Positions 42,986-52,918 of a DNA stretch of 64,000 nt are shown piece after piece. Numbering within the stretch: position 1 is the first letter of the stretch; each line of letters opens with the position of its first letter. A program made the translations under genes and the position numbers. This DNA is from an uncultured Bacteroidota bacterium (GTDB taxonomy: Bacteria > Bacteroidota > Bacteroidia > Bacteroidales > F082): the NCBI GenBank assembly GCA_903891085.1, contig CAITDJ010000084.1, forward strand, positions 1-64,000, read 5' to 3'. The notes beneath the pieces are model-generated. The model made no database searches, was not told the origin of the DNA, and saw nothing but the letters and a program-made list of their open reading frames with translations.

Positions 42986-45235
42986 TCAAAATGAATAACC
43001 TATATTAATAAACCCTATGGGTTTGGAATTATAATTACTCCCCATCAAGGATAACTCCACCGGACCAATGAAACTATCATATCCGAAAGTTACACCAAAA
43101 CCGACCATTGTCTGTTTTAAACTGAATAAATCTTCAAAATCTGCGGAGAGAAATCCAAGGTCAACTTTCGGGGTAATATAAAAAGTTTGGTATACATTGT
43201 ATTGCCATGCAATTTTACCAACCAATGTATTATATCCTTGTTGTTCAACAAAGCGAAAACCAGTAAAAGGGATAAAACCATCAAAACTATTATTCTCATT
43301 CTGACCACCTAAAATAAAGGCATGTTGAAAGGGCGGTATTGCATTTTTGATGGTAAATCCCGCAATCAGACCGGTTTTCAGTGTACTCTTCACACCAACG
43401 GGTAAGTTCGTGTTGTATTTTAACTGCAAAATCAACGAATTGCTAAATAAATCAGATAACCAATCGTTACTCAATGGCATAACATATTTTGCCTTGAATT
43501 CGAACTTAGAACCTGCCGTTGAAAAACTTGAACGATTATAACTGTCAGCATCCAAGCTTAGAAATAAAGACAAATAGGAATTGAAACTATAATCGAGGAG
43601 ATTTTCAAGTGTGCTTTCAATTTTAAAATACTCATATTCAAACCCAGCTTTAAATTGCATTGTATTTTTAAAACTAATCTGGGTGAAAAGTTCCAACCGG
43701 TTTTCGTTTGTTGAGATAACATCAAGAACAACGCCATCGCTAAACGATTTAAAATCAAGATTGAAGTAAGTGTATCTGATCCCGAAACCAGGTTTTTCAG
43801 CCCGATCCACCAGATAATAGGCAGATGCTTTCGGGTTTTCACCCAATCCGACATCGACAAAAAGTTTAGAGCCTTTGATTAAAAAGTTCTTGAAAGTAGC
43901 ATTTAATAATAAGGCCACTTTATAATCGGAATCATAGTGGATTCCGGCACCCATGATTCCCTGTCCACCTTCTTTTACCTCAATTACGAGGTTTGCTCCC
44001 TCTTCGTCAGGCAAAAAAGAATAATCAATGCTTTCGAAAAAACCACTTCCATAAGCACGTAGAACGCCCTCCTTCAGGTCAGCCATCTTAACCCAGGTTC
44101 TGGGTTTCACTTTAAGAGATCCATCCAAAAAGTTCTTTGCTACTTTTTTAAGCCCTTTGTATTGCACCACCGTTATAAAAATTGAATCGGGCGGACGTGT
44201 ATCTTTGATTTTGTACTTGGCGGGTCCAAATGAATTGAGTGAATCAGCAAGGCGTTTAAGTTGCGGGAAAATTGCCCTGGCAGCTACTTCGCCTGCTTTA
44301 TAAATACTATCAAAACTAGTAAAACTCATCATATCATAACCCGCCAGTTCAGGTTTGATATAGATATCCGTTTCTCCAACAGCCTTGGTATTTGCGTCAA
44401 TCCTGTAAAACGATGTTACCTGATCCAACACCTTCACCATTGTTGTAATCTCCTCCCTTTCGTAAAGACCTGATTGAATATCAACACCAATGATTATATC
44501 AGCACCCATATCTTTTACCTCAAGAACCGGGAAATTATTAACGATTCCTCCATCAACAAGTAAACGACCATCAATATCAACAGGTGTAAAATAACTTGGA
44601 ATGGACATACTAGCTCTTAATGCTTTAGCAAGTGATCCTTTATTTAATACAACATTTTCACCGGTAACCAGGTCAGTTCCAATACAAACAAAAGGTGTTT
44701 CCAATTCATTAAAATCAATTGTATTATAAACAGGGCTGGTTGTTTCGGCTAATAGAATATTGATCACTTGTCCATCGTACAAGCCTTGCTTCAATTGTAC
44801 TTTTGTCCCTCTGATTGGCAGGCTAACAATAAACCGATCAGCATTTTGCTTCTCCTCAATGGGAATATATTTGCGCGGTATCTTATCATTCAACAGCATT
44901 GTCCAATCCTGACCACGAATAATCCTCGACATGGTATCCGGATGATACCCCATGGCATAAAGTCCTCCAATGATACTACCCATACTTGTCCCGCCAATAT
45001 AATCGAAATGCAATCCGGCTTCTTCAAAGACCTTAATAGCGCCAACATGCGCAAACCCTTTGGCACCTCCACCACTTAATACAAGACCAAGTTTCGGCCG
45101 GTTTCCATCGAGTTTTTGCTGACCAAAAGCAAATGAAAACGACAATAGAAAAGAAGCAAAAAAAAGTAAATAGCTGCGCTGGTTAGAGAGTGTCCGGAAA
45201 GTAAGTCTTCTATAATTTAGGTTCAAAATTTGCAT
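42986..45235 (-). CDS. Patatin-like phospholipase with outer-membrane barrel
   Basis: 749 residues from ATG 45235. The signal peptide is long (cleavage after AFG-Q, about residue 39). The patatin domain (about 45-340) shows the oxyanion loop SGGGAKG, nucleophile GGTSMGS and catalytic DGG in LLVDGGIVNN. A POTRA-like segment (about 350-430) is followed by a C-terminal barrel ending in FINIGYSF. This is the PlpD-type fusion, an outer-membrane phospholipase that may secrete or hold its lipase domain in the periplasm. It overlaps the end of a lipoprotein gene by 26 bp and is followed 12 nt later by pyrH. Confidence 0.9.
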   Translation of the reverse strand: MQILNLNYRRLTFRTLSNQRSYLLFFASFLLSFSFAFGQQKLDGNRPKLGLVLSGGGAKGFAHVGAIKVFEEAGLHFDYIGGTSMGSIIGGLYAMGYHPDTMSRIIRGQDWTMLLNDKIPRKYIPIEEKQNADRFIVSLPIRGTKVQLKQGLYDGQVINILLAETTSPVYNTIDFNELETPFVCIGTDLVTGENVVLNKGSLAKALRASMSIPSYFTPVDIDGRLLVDGGIVNNFPVLEVKDMGADIIIGVDIQSGLYEREEITTMVKVLDQVTSFYRIDANTKAVGETDIYIKPELAGYDMMSFTSFDSIYKAGEVAARAIFPQLKRLADSLNSFGPAKYKIKDTRPPDSIFITVVQYKGLKKVAKNFLDGSLKVKPRTWVKMADLKEGVLRAYGSGFFESIDYSFLPDEEGANLVIEVKEGGQGIMGAGIHYDSDYKVALLLNATFKNFLIKGSKLFVDVGLGENPKASAYYLVDRAEKPGFGIRYTYFNLDFKSFSDGVVLDVISTNENRLELFTQISFKNTMQFKAGFEYEYFKIESTLENLLDYSFNSYLSLFLSLDADSYNRSSFSTAGSKFEFKAKYVMPLSNDWLSDLFSNSLILQLKYNTNLPVGVKSTLKTGLIAGFTIKNAIPPFQHAFILGGQNENNSFDGFIPFTGFRFVEQQGYNTLVGKIAWQYNVYQTFYITPKVDLGFLSADFEDLFSLKQTMVGFGVTFGYDSFIGPVELSLMGSNYNSKPIGFINIGYSF

Positions 45236-45632
45236 AATCCAGATCGACTTTGGTGAAACCTACGAAATAGTTATTGAACCCGGTATAATTATTATTATTT
45301 ACAACGACATAATAAACGCTATCTGACTGCAAACCAATTGTATCCTTTGACAAAATTGAAATTTGATTGCTGGCAGATGCAACATAAAGGTTTACTTTTC
45401 CATCACCAAGTTTCTCAATTTTCCACACTGCATCCTGCTCAAAAGTGACTTCAACAATACGGTCCCCGTACTGAGCAATATTAAAAACAATATTAAAAAC
45501 ATCAGGCGGATTTACTATTGGTTCGGTATATGAGTAAACAGGAATATCCGGTTCTGTTCCACTCGTTTTGCAGGAAATAATAAAAACAATGCACAGGATG
45601 AAACCAAATAATGCAGTTGTAGCTTTTTTCAT
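45210..45632 (-). CDS. Small secreted lipoprotein
   Basis: 140 residues from ATG 45632, where the signal peptide begins (FGFILCIVFIISC, lipobox Cys about residue 20); a longer frame from 45695 has no basis. The mature part is beta-rich with several polar patches (FNIVFNIAQYGDR, VVNNNNYTGFNNY). No family recognised. The stop lies 26 nt inside the patatin-barrel gene, so the two are cotranscribed. Role unknown; an outer-membrane lipoprotein is most likely. Confidence 0.65.
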   Translation of the reverse strand: MKKATTALFGFILCIVFIISCKTSGTEPDIPVYSYTEPIVNPPDVFNIVFNIAQYGDRIVEVTFEQDAVWKIEKLGDGKVNLYVASASNQISILSKDTIGLQSDSVYYVVVNNNNYTGFNNYFVGFTKVDLDYANFEPKL

Positions 45633-45729
45633 AATCGCGTAGTTAGTTTCACGCAAAACAAAATATAATCGGTAAAAAAAATATATTACTGTCAATCAGT
45701 TTGCTAAGCGAATACTAAATTACGTTATT

Positions 45730-48700
45730 TTAGGATTCACCAGCAAATTTACCATGACAATTTTTAAACTTCTTACCGCTTCCGCATGGGCATGGTTCAT
45801 TGCGCCCCACTTTCTTTTCGACATGAATGGGCTGAACCACTTCTTTTTGCTGTGTATTACTGTTTGCCTGAGACAACAAATCGGACCGTTCCTCTTTCAT
45901 CTTACTCCTGTCTAACCCACGTGGGCGCTGGGCTTCGTGAACTGTTGAAGGATCCTGGATCGGAATATCGGAGCGCATTAAAAACGAAATGACTTCCCGG
46001 TTAATTTTATGTACCATCAATTTGAATAAGTTAAACGACTCAAACTTGTATATCAATAATGGGTCTTTTTGCTCATATGTCGCATTTTGAACTGACTGTT
46101 TAAGGTCATCAAGTTCACGTAAATGCTCTTTCCAGGAGTCATCTATCAAGGCAAGTGAAATATTTTTCTCGATCGAGAGCGCCACTTCACGTGCACCTGT
46201 TTCAACTGCTTTTTTCAGGTTTACGACAATCTGCATCATTTTAATTCCATCGGTAATCGGAATAGCAATATTCTCATAACGATTCTGACGATCATAAACA
46301 TCCTTAATTACCGGCATGGTTTTTTCGCCAATACGTTTGGTACGGTTGTTATAATTCAATGTTGCCTTGTCGAAAAGTTTTTCAGCCAACTGATCAGATT
46401 TGGCTGACGAGAATTCGTTTTCATCAAAAGGAGGCTCAATACCTAAGTTTTTGATAACCGATAGTTTAAAAGCTTCGAAATCGCGCATATCCTGATGCTC
46501 GGTAATCAAATTCTCTCCAAGATCATAGAGCATATTCGAGATATCAACTGATAATCGTTCGCCAAACAAGGCATGTTTGCGTTTTTTGTAAATAACCTCA
46601 CGCTGAGAATTCATTACGTCATCGTATTCAAGCAAACGTTTACGAACGCCAAAGTTATTTTCTTCAACCTTACGTTGTGCACGCTCTATTGACTTGGTGA
46701 TCATGGAATGCTGTATCATCTCGCCTTCTTTCAAACCTAAACGGTCCATCAAACCTGCAATTCTTCCGGATCCAAACATACGCATTAGGTCATCTTCGAG
46801 CGAAACAAAAAACTGAGAACTACCCGGGTCACCCTGACGACCGGCACGACCACGCAGCTGACGGTCGACACGCCGCGATTCGTGACGTTCCGTACCGATG
46901 ATAGCAAGACCACCTGCCTCTTTTACACCGGGACCGAGTTTGATATCAGTACCACGACCCGCCATATTGGTAGCGATGGTTACCACACCTGCCTGACCGG
47001 CTTCTTTTACAATCTGTGCTTCTTTCTGATGAAGTTTGGCATTCAACACATTGTGTTGTATCCCTTTTCGCAGTAACATGCGACTGAGCAGTTCTGAAGT
47101 TTCAACGGAAGTTGTTCCAACCAATACCGGACGTTTTGCCTTTACAAGGCTTTCAATCTCATCAATAACTGCATTGAATTTTTCGCGTTTGGTTTTGTAA
47201 ACCATGTCCTCCCTGTCGAAACGGGCAATAGGCCTGTTTGTTGGGATTACCATCACATCAAGTTTGTAAATATCCCAAAGCTCACCGGCTTCTGTTTCAG
47301 CCGTACCAGTCATACCAGCTAACTTCAGGTACATTCTGAAATAATTCTGCAGGGTAATGGTGGCATAGGTCTGTGTGGAAGCTTCAATTTTAACATTTTC
47401 CTTGGCTTCGATGGCCTGGTGCAAGCCATCGGAATAACGCCGGCCTTCCATGATACGGCCAGTTTGCTCATCAACGATCTTGATCTTATTCTCTATAATA
47501 ACATATTCAACATCCTTCTCGAATAGCGTATATGCTTTAAGTAACTGAATAACTGTATGTAAACGTTCTGATTTGATTGTAAAATTCCGGATCAGATCGC
47601 TCTTTTTCTCAAGCTTTCCAGTTTCAGAAATATCGAGTTTCTCCATATCTGCTATTTCAGCACCAACATCGGGCAGGATGAAAAAATCCGGTTCATTGTA
47701 CGATGCTGTTAAGAGATCTATCCCCTTTTCGGTGAGTTCAACTGAATTATTTTTTTCATCAATTACAAAAAATAATTCGTCATCAATCACATGCATATTC
47801 TTTGCCTGTTCAGCCAGATAAAAACTTTCTGTCTTCTGCATCAGGCTGCGCATTCCTTCTTCACTCAGGAACTTGATAAGTGCCGAATTTTTTGGCAATC
47901 CCCTGTATGCCCTGAAAAGCATGTCACCACCGCGTTTAGTGTCAACATCCTTTGCTTCGGATTGCAATATCTTTTTAGACTCGGCCAACATACTACTTAC
48001 CAATGTCTTTTGTGCATTGTAGAGTTTCGTAACGTCTGGCTTCAAAATATCAAACTCATGTGAATCACCCTTTGGTGTTGGACCGCTAATGATCAAAGGT
48101 GTACGGGCATCATCAATCAATACGGAGTCGACCTCATCGACGATTGAATAATGGTGCTTACGTTGAACCAATTCATCCGGGTTACCTGTCATATTGTCAC
48201 GCAGATAGTCAAATCCGAATTCATTGTTGGTTCCATAGGTAATATCTGCAAGATATGCTTTCCGGCGATTGCCCGAATTTGGCTCATGTTTATCGATACA
48301 ATCGACAGTTAAGCCAAGAAATTCGTACAAAACACCCATCCATTCCGAGTCGCGCTTGGCCAAATAATCGTTAACAGTAACAATATGAACCCCTTTTCCT
48401 GCCAATCCGTTCAGGTAAACGGGCAAGGTGGCGACGAGCGTTTTACCTTCACCCGTTCCCATTTCAGCGATACGACCCTGATGCAGGGCAATTCCACCAA
48501 TCAACTGTACATCATAATGCACCATGTCCCATGTAACCAGATTACCACCAGCCATCCAGGAATTTTTGTAATATGCCTGATCACCCTGTATGGTAATATG
48601 TTCGCGTACAGCAGCCATATTCCTGTCCATATCAGTGGCTGTGACTTTTATTTCCTCATTCTCTTTAAACCGGCGTGCCACTTCTTTCATCACCGAAAAT

Positions 48701-49032
48701 GCCTCAGGAAGTATTTCATTCAACATTTCTTCTGTTTTCTCATACGCCTGCTTTTCAAGCTTATCGATAAGATTGTAAATCTTCTCTTTCTCATCAGCCT
48801 GCATGTCAAAATCTGCTTCCAACTGCATTTTTAATGATGCTATTTCATTCTCCTCAGGGGCGATGTTGGAAGCAATGCGTTCCTTAAACTCATTTGTTTT
48901 GGCACGCAGCGCATCATTATCAAGCTTTTTTACTGAATCGTAGACAGCAAGGGTTTTATGCAATGTGGGAAGAATTGCCTTCATGTCGCGACTCGCTTTG
49001 TCGCCAAACATCTTCTTAAATATACTGAACAT
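45730..49032 (-). CDS. secA: Preprotein translocase ATPase SecA
   Basis: 1100 residues from ATG 49032. It drives export of unfolded proteins through SecYEG. In order: N-terminal nucleotide-binding domain with [11 protein letters not shown] (Walker A) and [21 protein letters not shown] (DEVD), preprotein cross-linking domain, second nucleotide domain with GRGTDIKL and GRAGRQGD, the helical scaffold, and a C-terminal SEC-C zinc site [14 protein letters not shown]. The length is larger than in E. coli (901), with an insertion after the first nucleotide domain, as is normal for Bacteroidota. It is a single-gene unit between a lipoprotein gene and a thioredoxin-like gene. Confidence 0.98.
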   Translation of the reverse strand: MFSIFKKMFGDKASRDMKAILPTLHKTLAVYDSVKKLDNDALRAKTNEFKERIASNIAPEENEIASLKMQLEADFDMQADEKEKIYNLIDKLEKQAYEKTEEMLNEILPEAFSVMKEVARRFKENEEIKVTATDMDRNMAAVREHITIQGDQAYYKNSWMAGGNLVTWDMVHYDVQLIGGIALHQGRIAEMGTGEGKTLVATLPVYLNGLAGKGVHIVTVNDYLAKRDSEWMGVLYEFLGLTVDCIDKHEPNSGNRRKAYLADITYGTNNEFGFDYLRDNMTGNPDELVQRKHHYSIVDEVDSVLIDDARTPLIISGPTPKGDSHEFDILKPDVTKLYNAQKTLVSSMLAESKKILQSEAKDVDTKRGGDMLFRAYRGLPKNSALIKFLSEEGMRSLMQKTESFYLAEQAKNMHVIDDELFFVIDEKNNSVELTEKGIDLLTASYNEPDFFILPDVGAEIADMEKLDISETGKLEKKSDLIRNFTIKSERLHTVIQLLKAYTLFEKDVEYVIIENKIKIVDEQTGRIMEGRRYSDGLHQAIEAKENVKIEASTQTYATITLQNYFRMYLKLAGMTGTAETEAGELWDIYKLDVMVIPTNRPIARFDREDMVYKTKREKFNAVIDEIESLVKAKRPVLVGTTSVETSELLSRMLLRKGIQHNVLNAKLHQKEAQIVKEAGQAGVVTIATNMAGRGTDIKLGPGVKEAGGLAIIGTERHESRRVDRQLRGRAGRQGDPGSSQFFVSLEDDLMRMFGSGRIAGLMDRLGLKEGEMIQHSMITKSIERAQRKVEENNFGVRKRLLEYDDVMNSQREVIYKKRKHALFGERLSVDISNMLYDLGENLITEHQDMRDFEAFKLSVIKNLGIEPPFDENEFSSAKSDQLAEKLFDKATLNYNNRTKRIGEKTMPVIKDVYDRQNRYENIAIPITDGIKMMQIVVNLKKAVETGAREVALSIEKNISLALIDDSWKEHLRELDDLKQSVQNATYEQKDPLLIYKFESFNLFKLMVHKINREVISFLMRSDIPIQDPSTVHEAQRPRGLDRSKMKEERSDLLSQANSNTQQKEVVQPIHVEKKVGRNEPCPCGSGKKFKNCHGKFAGES

Positions 49033-49177
49033 AGTAAGTCTCTTTTTAGGGTATGGATTGTATCACAATAATCATTCCGACAATTTTCAGAATTGAAATG
49101 TCCGGCAAATTTAGTCGAAAATATTGTGAGTTCATAATCTCAATGGCGAGCAAAGCAGGGAGGAAAGAAAATCCAAC

Positions 49178-50548
49178 TTATCGGTCTTTCAGACGTTGCA
49201 AATGAAATTCAAGGTTTTGATCGGGTTGTGGGGCTGGAGCCATGCCAATTTTGCCCTCTCTTAACAGAATAAAAAACTCAGGAAATGTCTTAACACGATA
49301 GTCTTCCAAAAGTAAAATATTATCTTCCAGATTTAACAAAGTCCAACTTAAATTATTCTTATTGAATAACTTAACGTAGTTCTGAAATCCCTGAGCGGTT
49401 GAAATAGTAATGAAGGTGTAATCATCCCCGAATTTATCGGACAAAGCTTTCATTTTCATTACAGACTGAATACAGACCGGGCAACTATCCTGAACAAACT
49501 GAAGCACGACTTTTTTATCACTAAAATCACGTAAAGAACTATTTTTTAAAGATGGGTTTTTTAAAGTGAAAGAGGGAGCATCTGTCTTCATTTCAAGGTA
49601 AGACAATGACTTAATCAAATTGGCAGAGATTTGCTTATGTGATAAATGTTTACTTTCAATGTTGAATTGACTGAGAAGGCGAATAATTTCTTCTTTTTCA
49701 AATGCAGAATTATTGTACAAATCTCTTAAGTTGATCAAACCGACCAATTCACTCAATTGCGGACTTTTGGATAAAAGCGGATTAATCGAAACGAACTGTA
49801 AGAAAGCACCATAACCATCATGAATACTGCGTTTTAGTTCATCCTGCTGATAATGGCGGTTGGTGATCAGATAATCGCTAAACACCTCATTCAACAAATT
49901 CATATACTCCGGATTTGAATAAAGAACTGGCTTATCAATTACTAAATTTCGTATCCATTGTTCAGCACTGCGACCCCTCATGGTTTGCAGTAAGGAGGCT
50001 TGTTTGTATGTGTTATATTCGGAAACGAAAACAATTGGATTGGCAGGTAATCTCAATTCAATCGCCATCCTGAGTGAATCCAATAAATCAAAACGTTTTC
50101 TATGGTATAAGTCATCGAAATGCTGCATCACAAAAGCATTGAAAATCAAATTAATATCATCAATATTTTTTTGTAGTCCCTTGTCATTACTTTCCAAAAC
50201 AGTTAACGAAAAGGGATCCTTTTCAAAATAGGAAGATGTTAATGATAATTTAGATTGGGTAAGTTTATAGGTATAGATACAGCCCGGACTGATAATAACT
50301 TCAACCCTATCGAGTCCCAACGACAATTGAACTGTCGTAATTTCTTGTATATCAATAATTAATGAAAATTTTCCAGCCGCATCCGTTCTGCTGCTCGTTA
50401 TGGTTTGCTCAAGATTTGAAATATAATCATTCAGAACAATTAAGCGTACAATTTGGTCGGGGGCATTACTTTCGCCATGGATAATGACCGGAGCACCATG
50501 CAGATTAAAGGCAAACAGAAGAGAAATGGCAAGGAAAAATCGAGACAT
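49178..50548 (-). CDS. Periplasmic thioredoxin-like protein (TlpA/AhpC-TSA type)
   Basis: 456 residues from ATG 50548. Signal peptide of about 17 residues (LFAFNLHG). The N-terminal about 300 residues are a beta/helical region of a type found before TlpA domains in Bacteroidota, with SYLEMKTDAPSFTL at its end. The C-terminal thioredoxin fold (about 325-456) has the redox motif CPVC in QDSCPVCIQSVMKM and FPEFFIL. It is probably a periplasmic thiol oxidoreductase, perhaps for c-type cytochrome maturation or oxidised protein repair. Follows coaD by 24 nt. Confidence 0.85.
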   Translation of the reverse strand: MSRFFLAISLLFAFNLHGAPVIIHGESNAPDQIVRLIVLNDYISNLEQTITSSRTDAAGKFSLIIDIQEITTVQLSLGLDRVEVIISPGCIYTYKLTQSKLSLTSSYFEKDPFSLTVLESNDKGLQKNIDDINLIFNAFVMQHFDDLYHRKRFDLLDSLRMAIELRLPANPIVFVSEYNTYKQASLLQTMRGRSAEQWIRNLVIDKPVLYSNPEYMNLLNEVFSDYLITNRHYQQDELKRSIHDGYGAFLQFVSINPLLSKSPQLSELVGLINLRDLYNNSAFEKEEIIRLLSQFNIESKHLSHKQISANLIKSLSYLEMKTDAPSFTLKNPSLKNSSLRDFSDKKVVLQFVQDSCPVCIQSVMKMKALSDKFGDDYTFITISTAQGFQNYVKLFNKNNLSWTLLNLEDNILLLEDYRVKTFPEFFILLREGKIGMAPAPQPDQNLEFHLQRLKDR

Positions 50549-50572
50549 TGCGTTTAGTTTTTGCTTAAAAAT

Positions 50573-51049
50573 CTATTTTTCCGGATTCATTGTAAGCGTA
50601 ACACAGGAAGGGACAAACTGACTGGCATCTCCGCCATTTCGCACCACGTCACGGATTACACTGGAAGTGATTGCGGTTAGTTCGGGCGTTGAAAGCAGAA
50701 AAATTGTTTCAATTTCGGGAAACAGTTTTTTATTTACCTGACCAATACTGCGCTCAAATTCAAAATCAGCAGAAGTACGTAGTCCCCGTAAAATATAATG
50801 TGCACCAACATTGCGGCAATAATCAACTGTTAGACCTCTATAGGTTACAACCCTGACTTTAGGAAAATCTTTAAACACTAAATTAATCCATTGAATGCGT
50901 TGCTCAACTGAAAAATAATAATCTTTCAATGCGTTGATTCCAATAGCGATAATAATCTCATCAAATAGCGGAAGTGCCCGCAACACAAGTGATTCATGTC
51001 CCAGAGTAATAGGATCAAAAGAACCGGGAAAGACAGCAATTTTCTTCAT
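50573..51049 (-). CDS. coaD: Phosphopantetheine adenylyltransferase
   Basis: 158 residues from ATG 51049; an open frame reaching 51118 includes the end of the NUDIX gene and is not used. It makes dephospho-CoA from 4'-phosphopantetheine and ATP. Nucleotidyltransferase motif PGSFDPITLGH, IAIGINALKDYYFS, TVDYCRNVGAHYILRGLRTSADFEFE and TSSVIRDVVRNGGD are all present. Length matches the family (about 160). It lies 34 bp after the NUDIX gene. Confidence 0.96.
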   Translation of the reverse strand: MKKIAVFPGSFDPITLGHESLVLRALPLFDEIIIAIGINALKDYYFSVEQRIQWINLVFKDFPKVRVVTYRGLTVDYCRNVGAHYILRGLRTSADFEFERSIGQVNKKLFPEIETIFLLSTPELTAITSSVIRDVVRNGGDASQFVPSCVTLTMNPEK

Positions 51050-51083
51050 AACCTGTTTTATCTTTAATGTATAAGTATGATAT

Positions 51084-51722
51084 TCAATGTTCTGTATGAT
51101 AAATAGCATCAAACTCAAGACTTTCTTGTACAGAACGAAAGGAATTTTTTAGTACCTGGTCTAACTGGCTTTTTGAAATCCATTCGGCTTTTTCAATTCC
51201 TTCAGAAATCTGGGGAGTTAAAACTCCTTTATCATTGGATTGCATTAAAAACCATTTGGTCATTTTTATTTCCCATTTTCCTTTCAATAAATAAAAGTGC
51301 CGCGTTGTTGTAAGTTCTTTTAACAGATGTATCGCACCCAATCCAGTTTCCTCTTCCACTTCACGTAACGCAGTTTCTTCGAAAGATTCACCTGCTTCGA
51401 CATGACCTTTGGGTAAATCCCATACTCCGGAACGAAATATAAACAAAACCTCATTGTTCGCATTTAACACAACCCCACCAGCAGCTTTTACCTCGGGATA
51501 TTTTTGGCTAATCAACTTTTTGATAACACGAATATCGACATTGAAATACAGACATAAATCATTTGTAATCTGTTTTTTAAGCCATTCGCTGAGAAATAAA
51601 TAAAACTCTTCCTCAGTCTTACAGTTTTTCACCCTATGGCCGCTATTCAGATAGCTGTGACCGTTACCCGAAATAAGAGTCAGACATCGCTTATCACAAA
51701 AAATATTGTACTTTTGCTCCAT
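51084..51722 (-). CDS. NUDIX hydrolase
   Basis: 212 residues with ATG 51722-51720, overlapping the ATG of pyrE on the other strand. The N-terminal about 80 residues are a helical extension seen in Bacteroidota members. The Nudix box is GHVEAGESFEETALREVEEETGLG (G-x5-E-x7-REU-x-EE-x-G). The substrate may be a nucleoside diphosphate compound, ADP-sugar or Ap4A; none can be chosen from sequence. It is first in a run with coaD. Confidence 0.9.
   Translation of the reverse strand: MEQKYNIFCDKRCLTLISGNGHSYLNSGHRVKNCKTEEEFYLFLSEWLKKQITNDLCLYFNVDIRVIKKLISQKYPEVKAAGGVVLNANNEVLFIFRSGVWDLPKGHVEAGESFEETALREVEEETGLGAIHLLKELTTTRHFYLLKGKWEIKMTKWFLMQSNDKGVLTPQISEGIEKAEWISKSQLDQVLKNSFRSVQESLEFDAIYHTEH
51709..51716 (+). 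promoter_or_regulatory. -7 box of pyrE
   Basis: TACTTTTG matches TAnnTTTG and ends 4 nt before the pyrE ATG. Transcription would begin close to or at the start codon, so pyrE mRNA should be leaderless or nearly so. The box lies inside the NUDIX coding region. Confidence 0.6.
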
Positions 51723-52377
51723 GAAATTAAGCACCGATTCTGCATTAACGCTTGCCGGTTTTTTATTGCAAATTAAAGCAATAAAACTCAATCCATCATC
51801 ACCTTTTGTTTGGGCATCAGGTTTACATAGCCCGATTTATTGTGATAATCGTATCACCTTGTCATATCACAAGATTCGGACCCACATTCGTCAGGAGTTT
51901 GTGAATCTGATTCTTGATAAATATGGGAAGCCTGATGTGATCGCAGGTGTGGCAACCGGTGGTATTGCACAGGGTGTTTTGGTAGCACAGGAACTTGGTC
52001 TTCCGTTTGCTTATGTAAGATCTGAGAAAAAAGCCCATGGCCTGACCAATCAAATAGAAGGTATTGTTGAAAAAGGTAATTCAGTGATTGTTGTAGAAGA
52101 CCTTATTTCTACAGGTGGAAGCAGTTTATATGCTGTGGAAGCCTTGCGTGAGGCAGGAGCGAATGTTAAAGGAATGATTGCAATATTTTCTTACGGACTT
52201 GATATTGCCAAAGATAATTTTCAGAAAACAAACTGCGAACTCACCACACTGACCGATTTCGAAATTTTGCTCGAAAGAGCCATTGAAGAAAATTATTTGA
52301 CTGAAAGCGAATTGATTTCTTTGAAAGAGTGGCAGATTAATCCATCAAAATGGAGTGACAATTTTCAGTCAAAATAA
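51721..52377 (+). CDS. pyrE: Orotate phosphoribosyltransferase
   Basis: 218 residues from ATG 51721. It joins orotate and PRPP to give OMP in pyrimidine synthesis. Seen: WASGLHSPIYCDNR, IAGVATGGIAQGVLVAQ, FAYVRSEKKAHGLTNQIEG as the flexible loop, and the PRPP motif IVVEDLISTGGSSL. An upstream frame start at 51706 would lie across its promoter and is rejected. It is followed 18 bp later by a SRPBCC gene. Confidence 0.96.
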   Translation: MKLSTDSALTLAGFLLQIKAIKLNPSSPFVWASGLHSPIYCDNRITLSYHKIRTHIRQEFVNLILDKYGKPDVIAGVATGGIAQGVLVAQELGLPFAYVRSEKKAHGLTNQIEGIVEKGNSVIVVEDLISTGGSSLYAVEALREAGANVKGMIAIFSYGLDIAKDNFQKTNCELTTLTDFEILLERAIEENYLTESELISLKEWQINPSKWSDNFQSK

Positions 52378-52395
52378 AATTAAATTATTGAAATA

Positions 52396-52791
52396 ATGGA
52401 GTTTACAAGTGAATGGAGATCAATTGAAACGAAACCTGAAAAAGTATATTTGTTTCTTTCAGATTTACAGAACCTGGGTAAATTGATGCCGGAGCAGGTG
52501 ATTAACTGGCAGGCAGATGCAGATACCTGCTCATTCACTATCAAAGGAATGACAGATTTGAAATTAAAAATCAATGAGCGAATACCGTTTTCACTCATTT
52601 CACTCAAACCTGAAGGGAAATCACCATTCAGTTTTACACTTGATTCAGTTATCAGAGAAAACAACCTTCAGACTGAAGTGAAAATCATGCTCAACGCTGA
52701 TTTGAATCCCATGCTGGCAATGATGGCCAAACGCCCGTTACAGAATTTGGTGAACATTATGGTGGAGAAACTGCAGTTGCTGGCAATTTAA
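52396..52791 (+). CDS. SRPBCC family protein
   Basis: 131 residues from ATG 52396. The START/SRPBCC helix-grip fold is suggested by KPEKVYLFLSDLQNLGKLMPEQV, ADTCSFTIKGM, and the long final helix ANMMA...RPLQNLVNIMVEKL. Cytoplasmic, no signal. It is 18 bp after pyrE, a common place in Bacteroidota. It may bind a hydrophobic ligand; the function is unknown. Confidence 0.8.
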   Translation: MEFTSEWRSIETKPEKVYLFLSDLQNLGKLMPEQVINWQADADTCSFTIKGMTDLKLKINERIPFSLISLKPEGKSPFSFTLDSVIRENNLQTEVKIMLNADLNPMLAMMAKRPLQNLVNIMVEKLQLLAI

Positions 52792-52918
52792 CAATTCGTT
52801 GTTTTGATTATTATTAACACATCCTGGTGAAAAGGCTATAATCATCCTTCTTTCACTATTTTTACCAATTATTTCGGAATACCCTACTAAATTCGACTCA
52901 TCTTCAGACTTCTCTCAT

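Noticed and set aside
48385-48834. 149-codon frame antisense to secA
   Set aside because: Lies opposite a highly conserved gene and has no protein-like composition.
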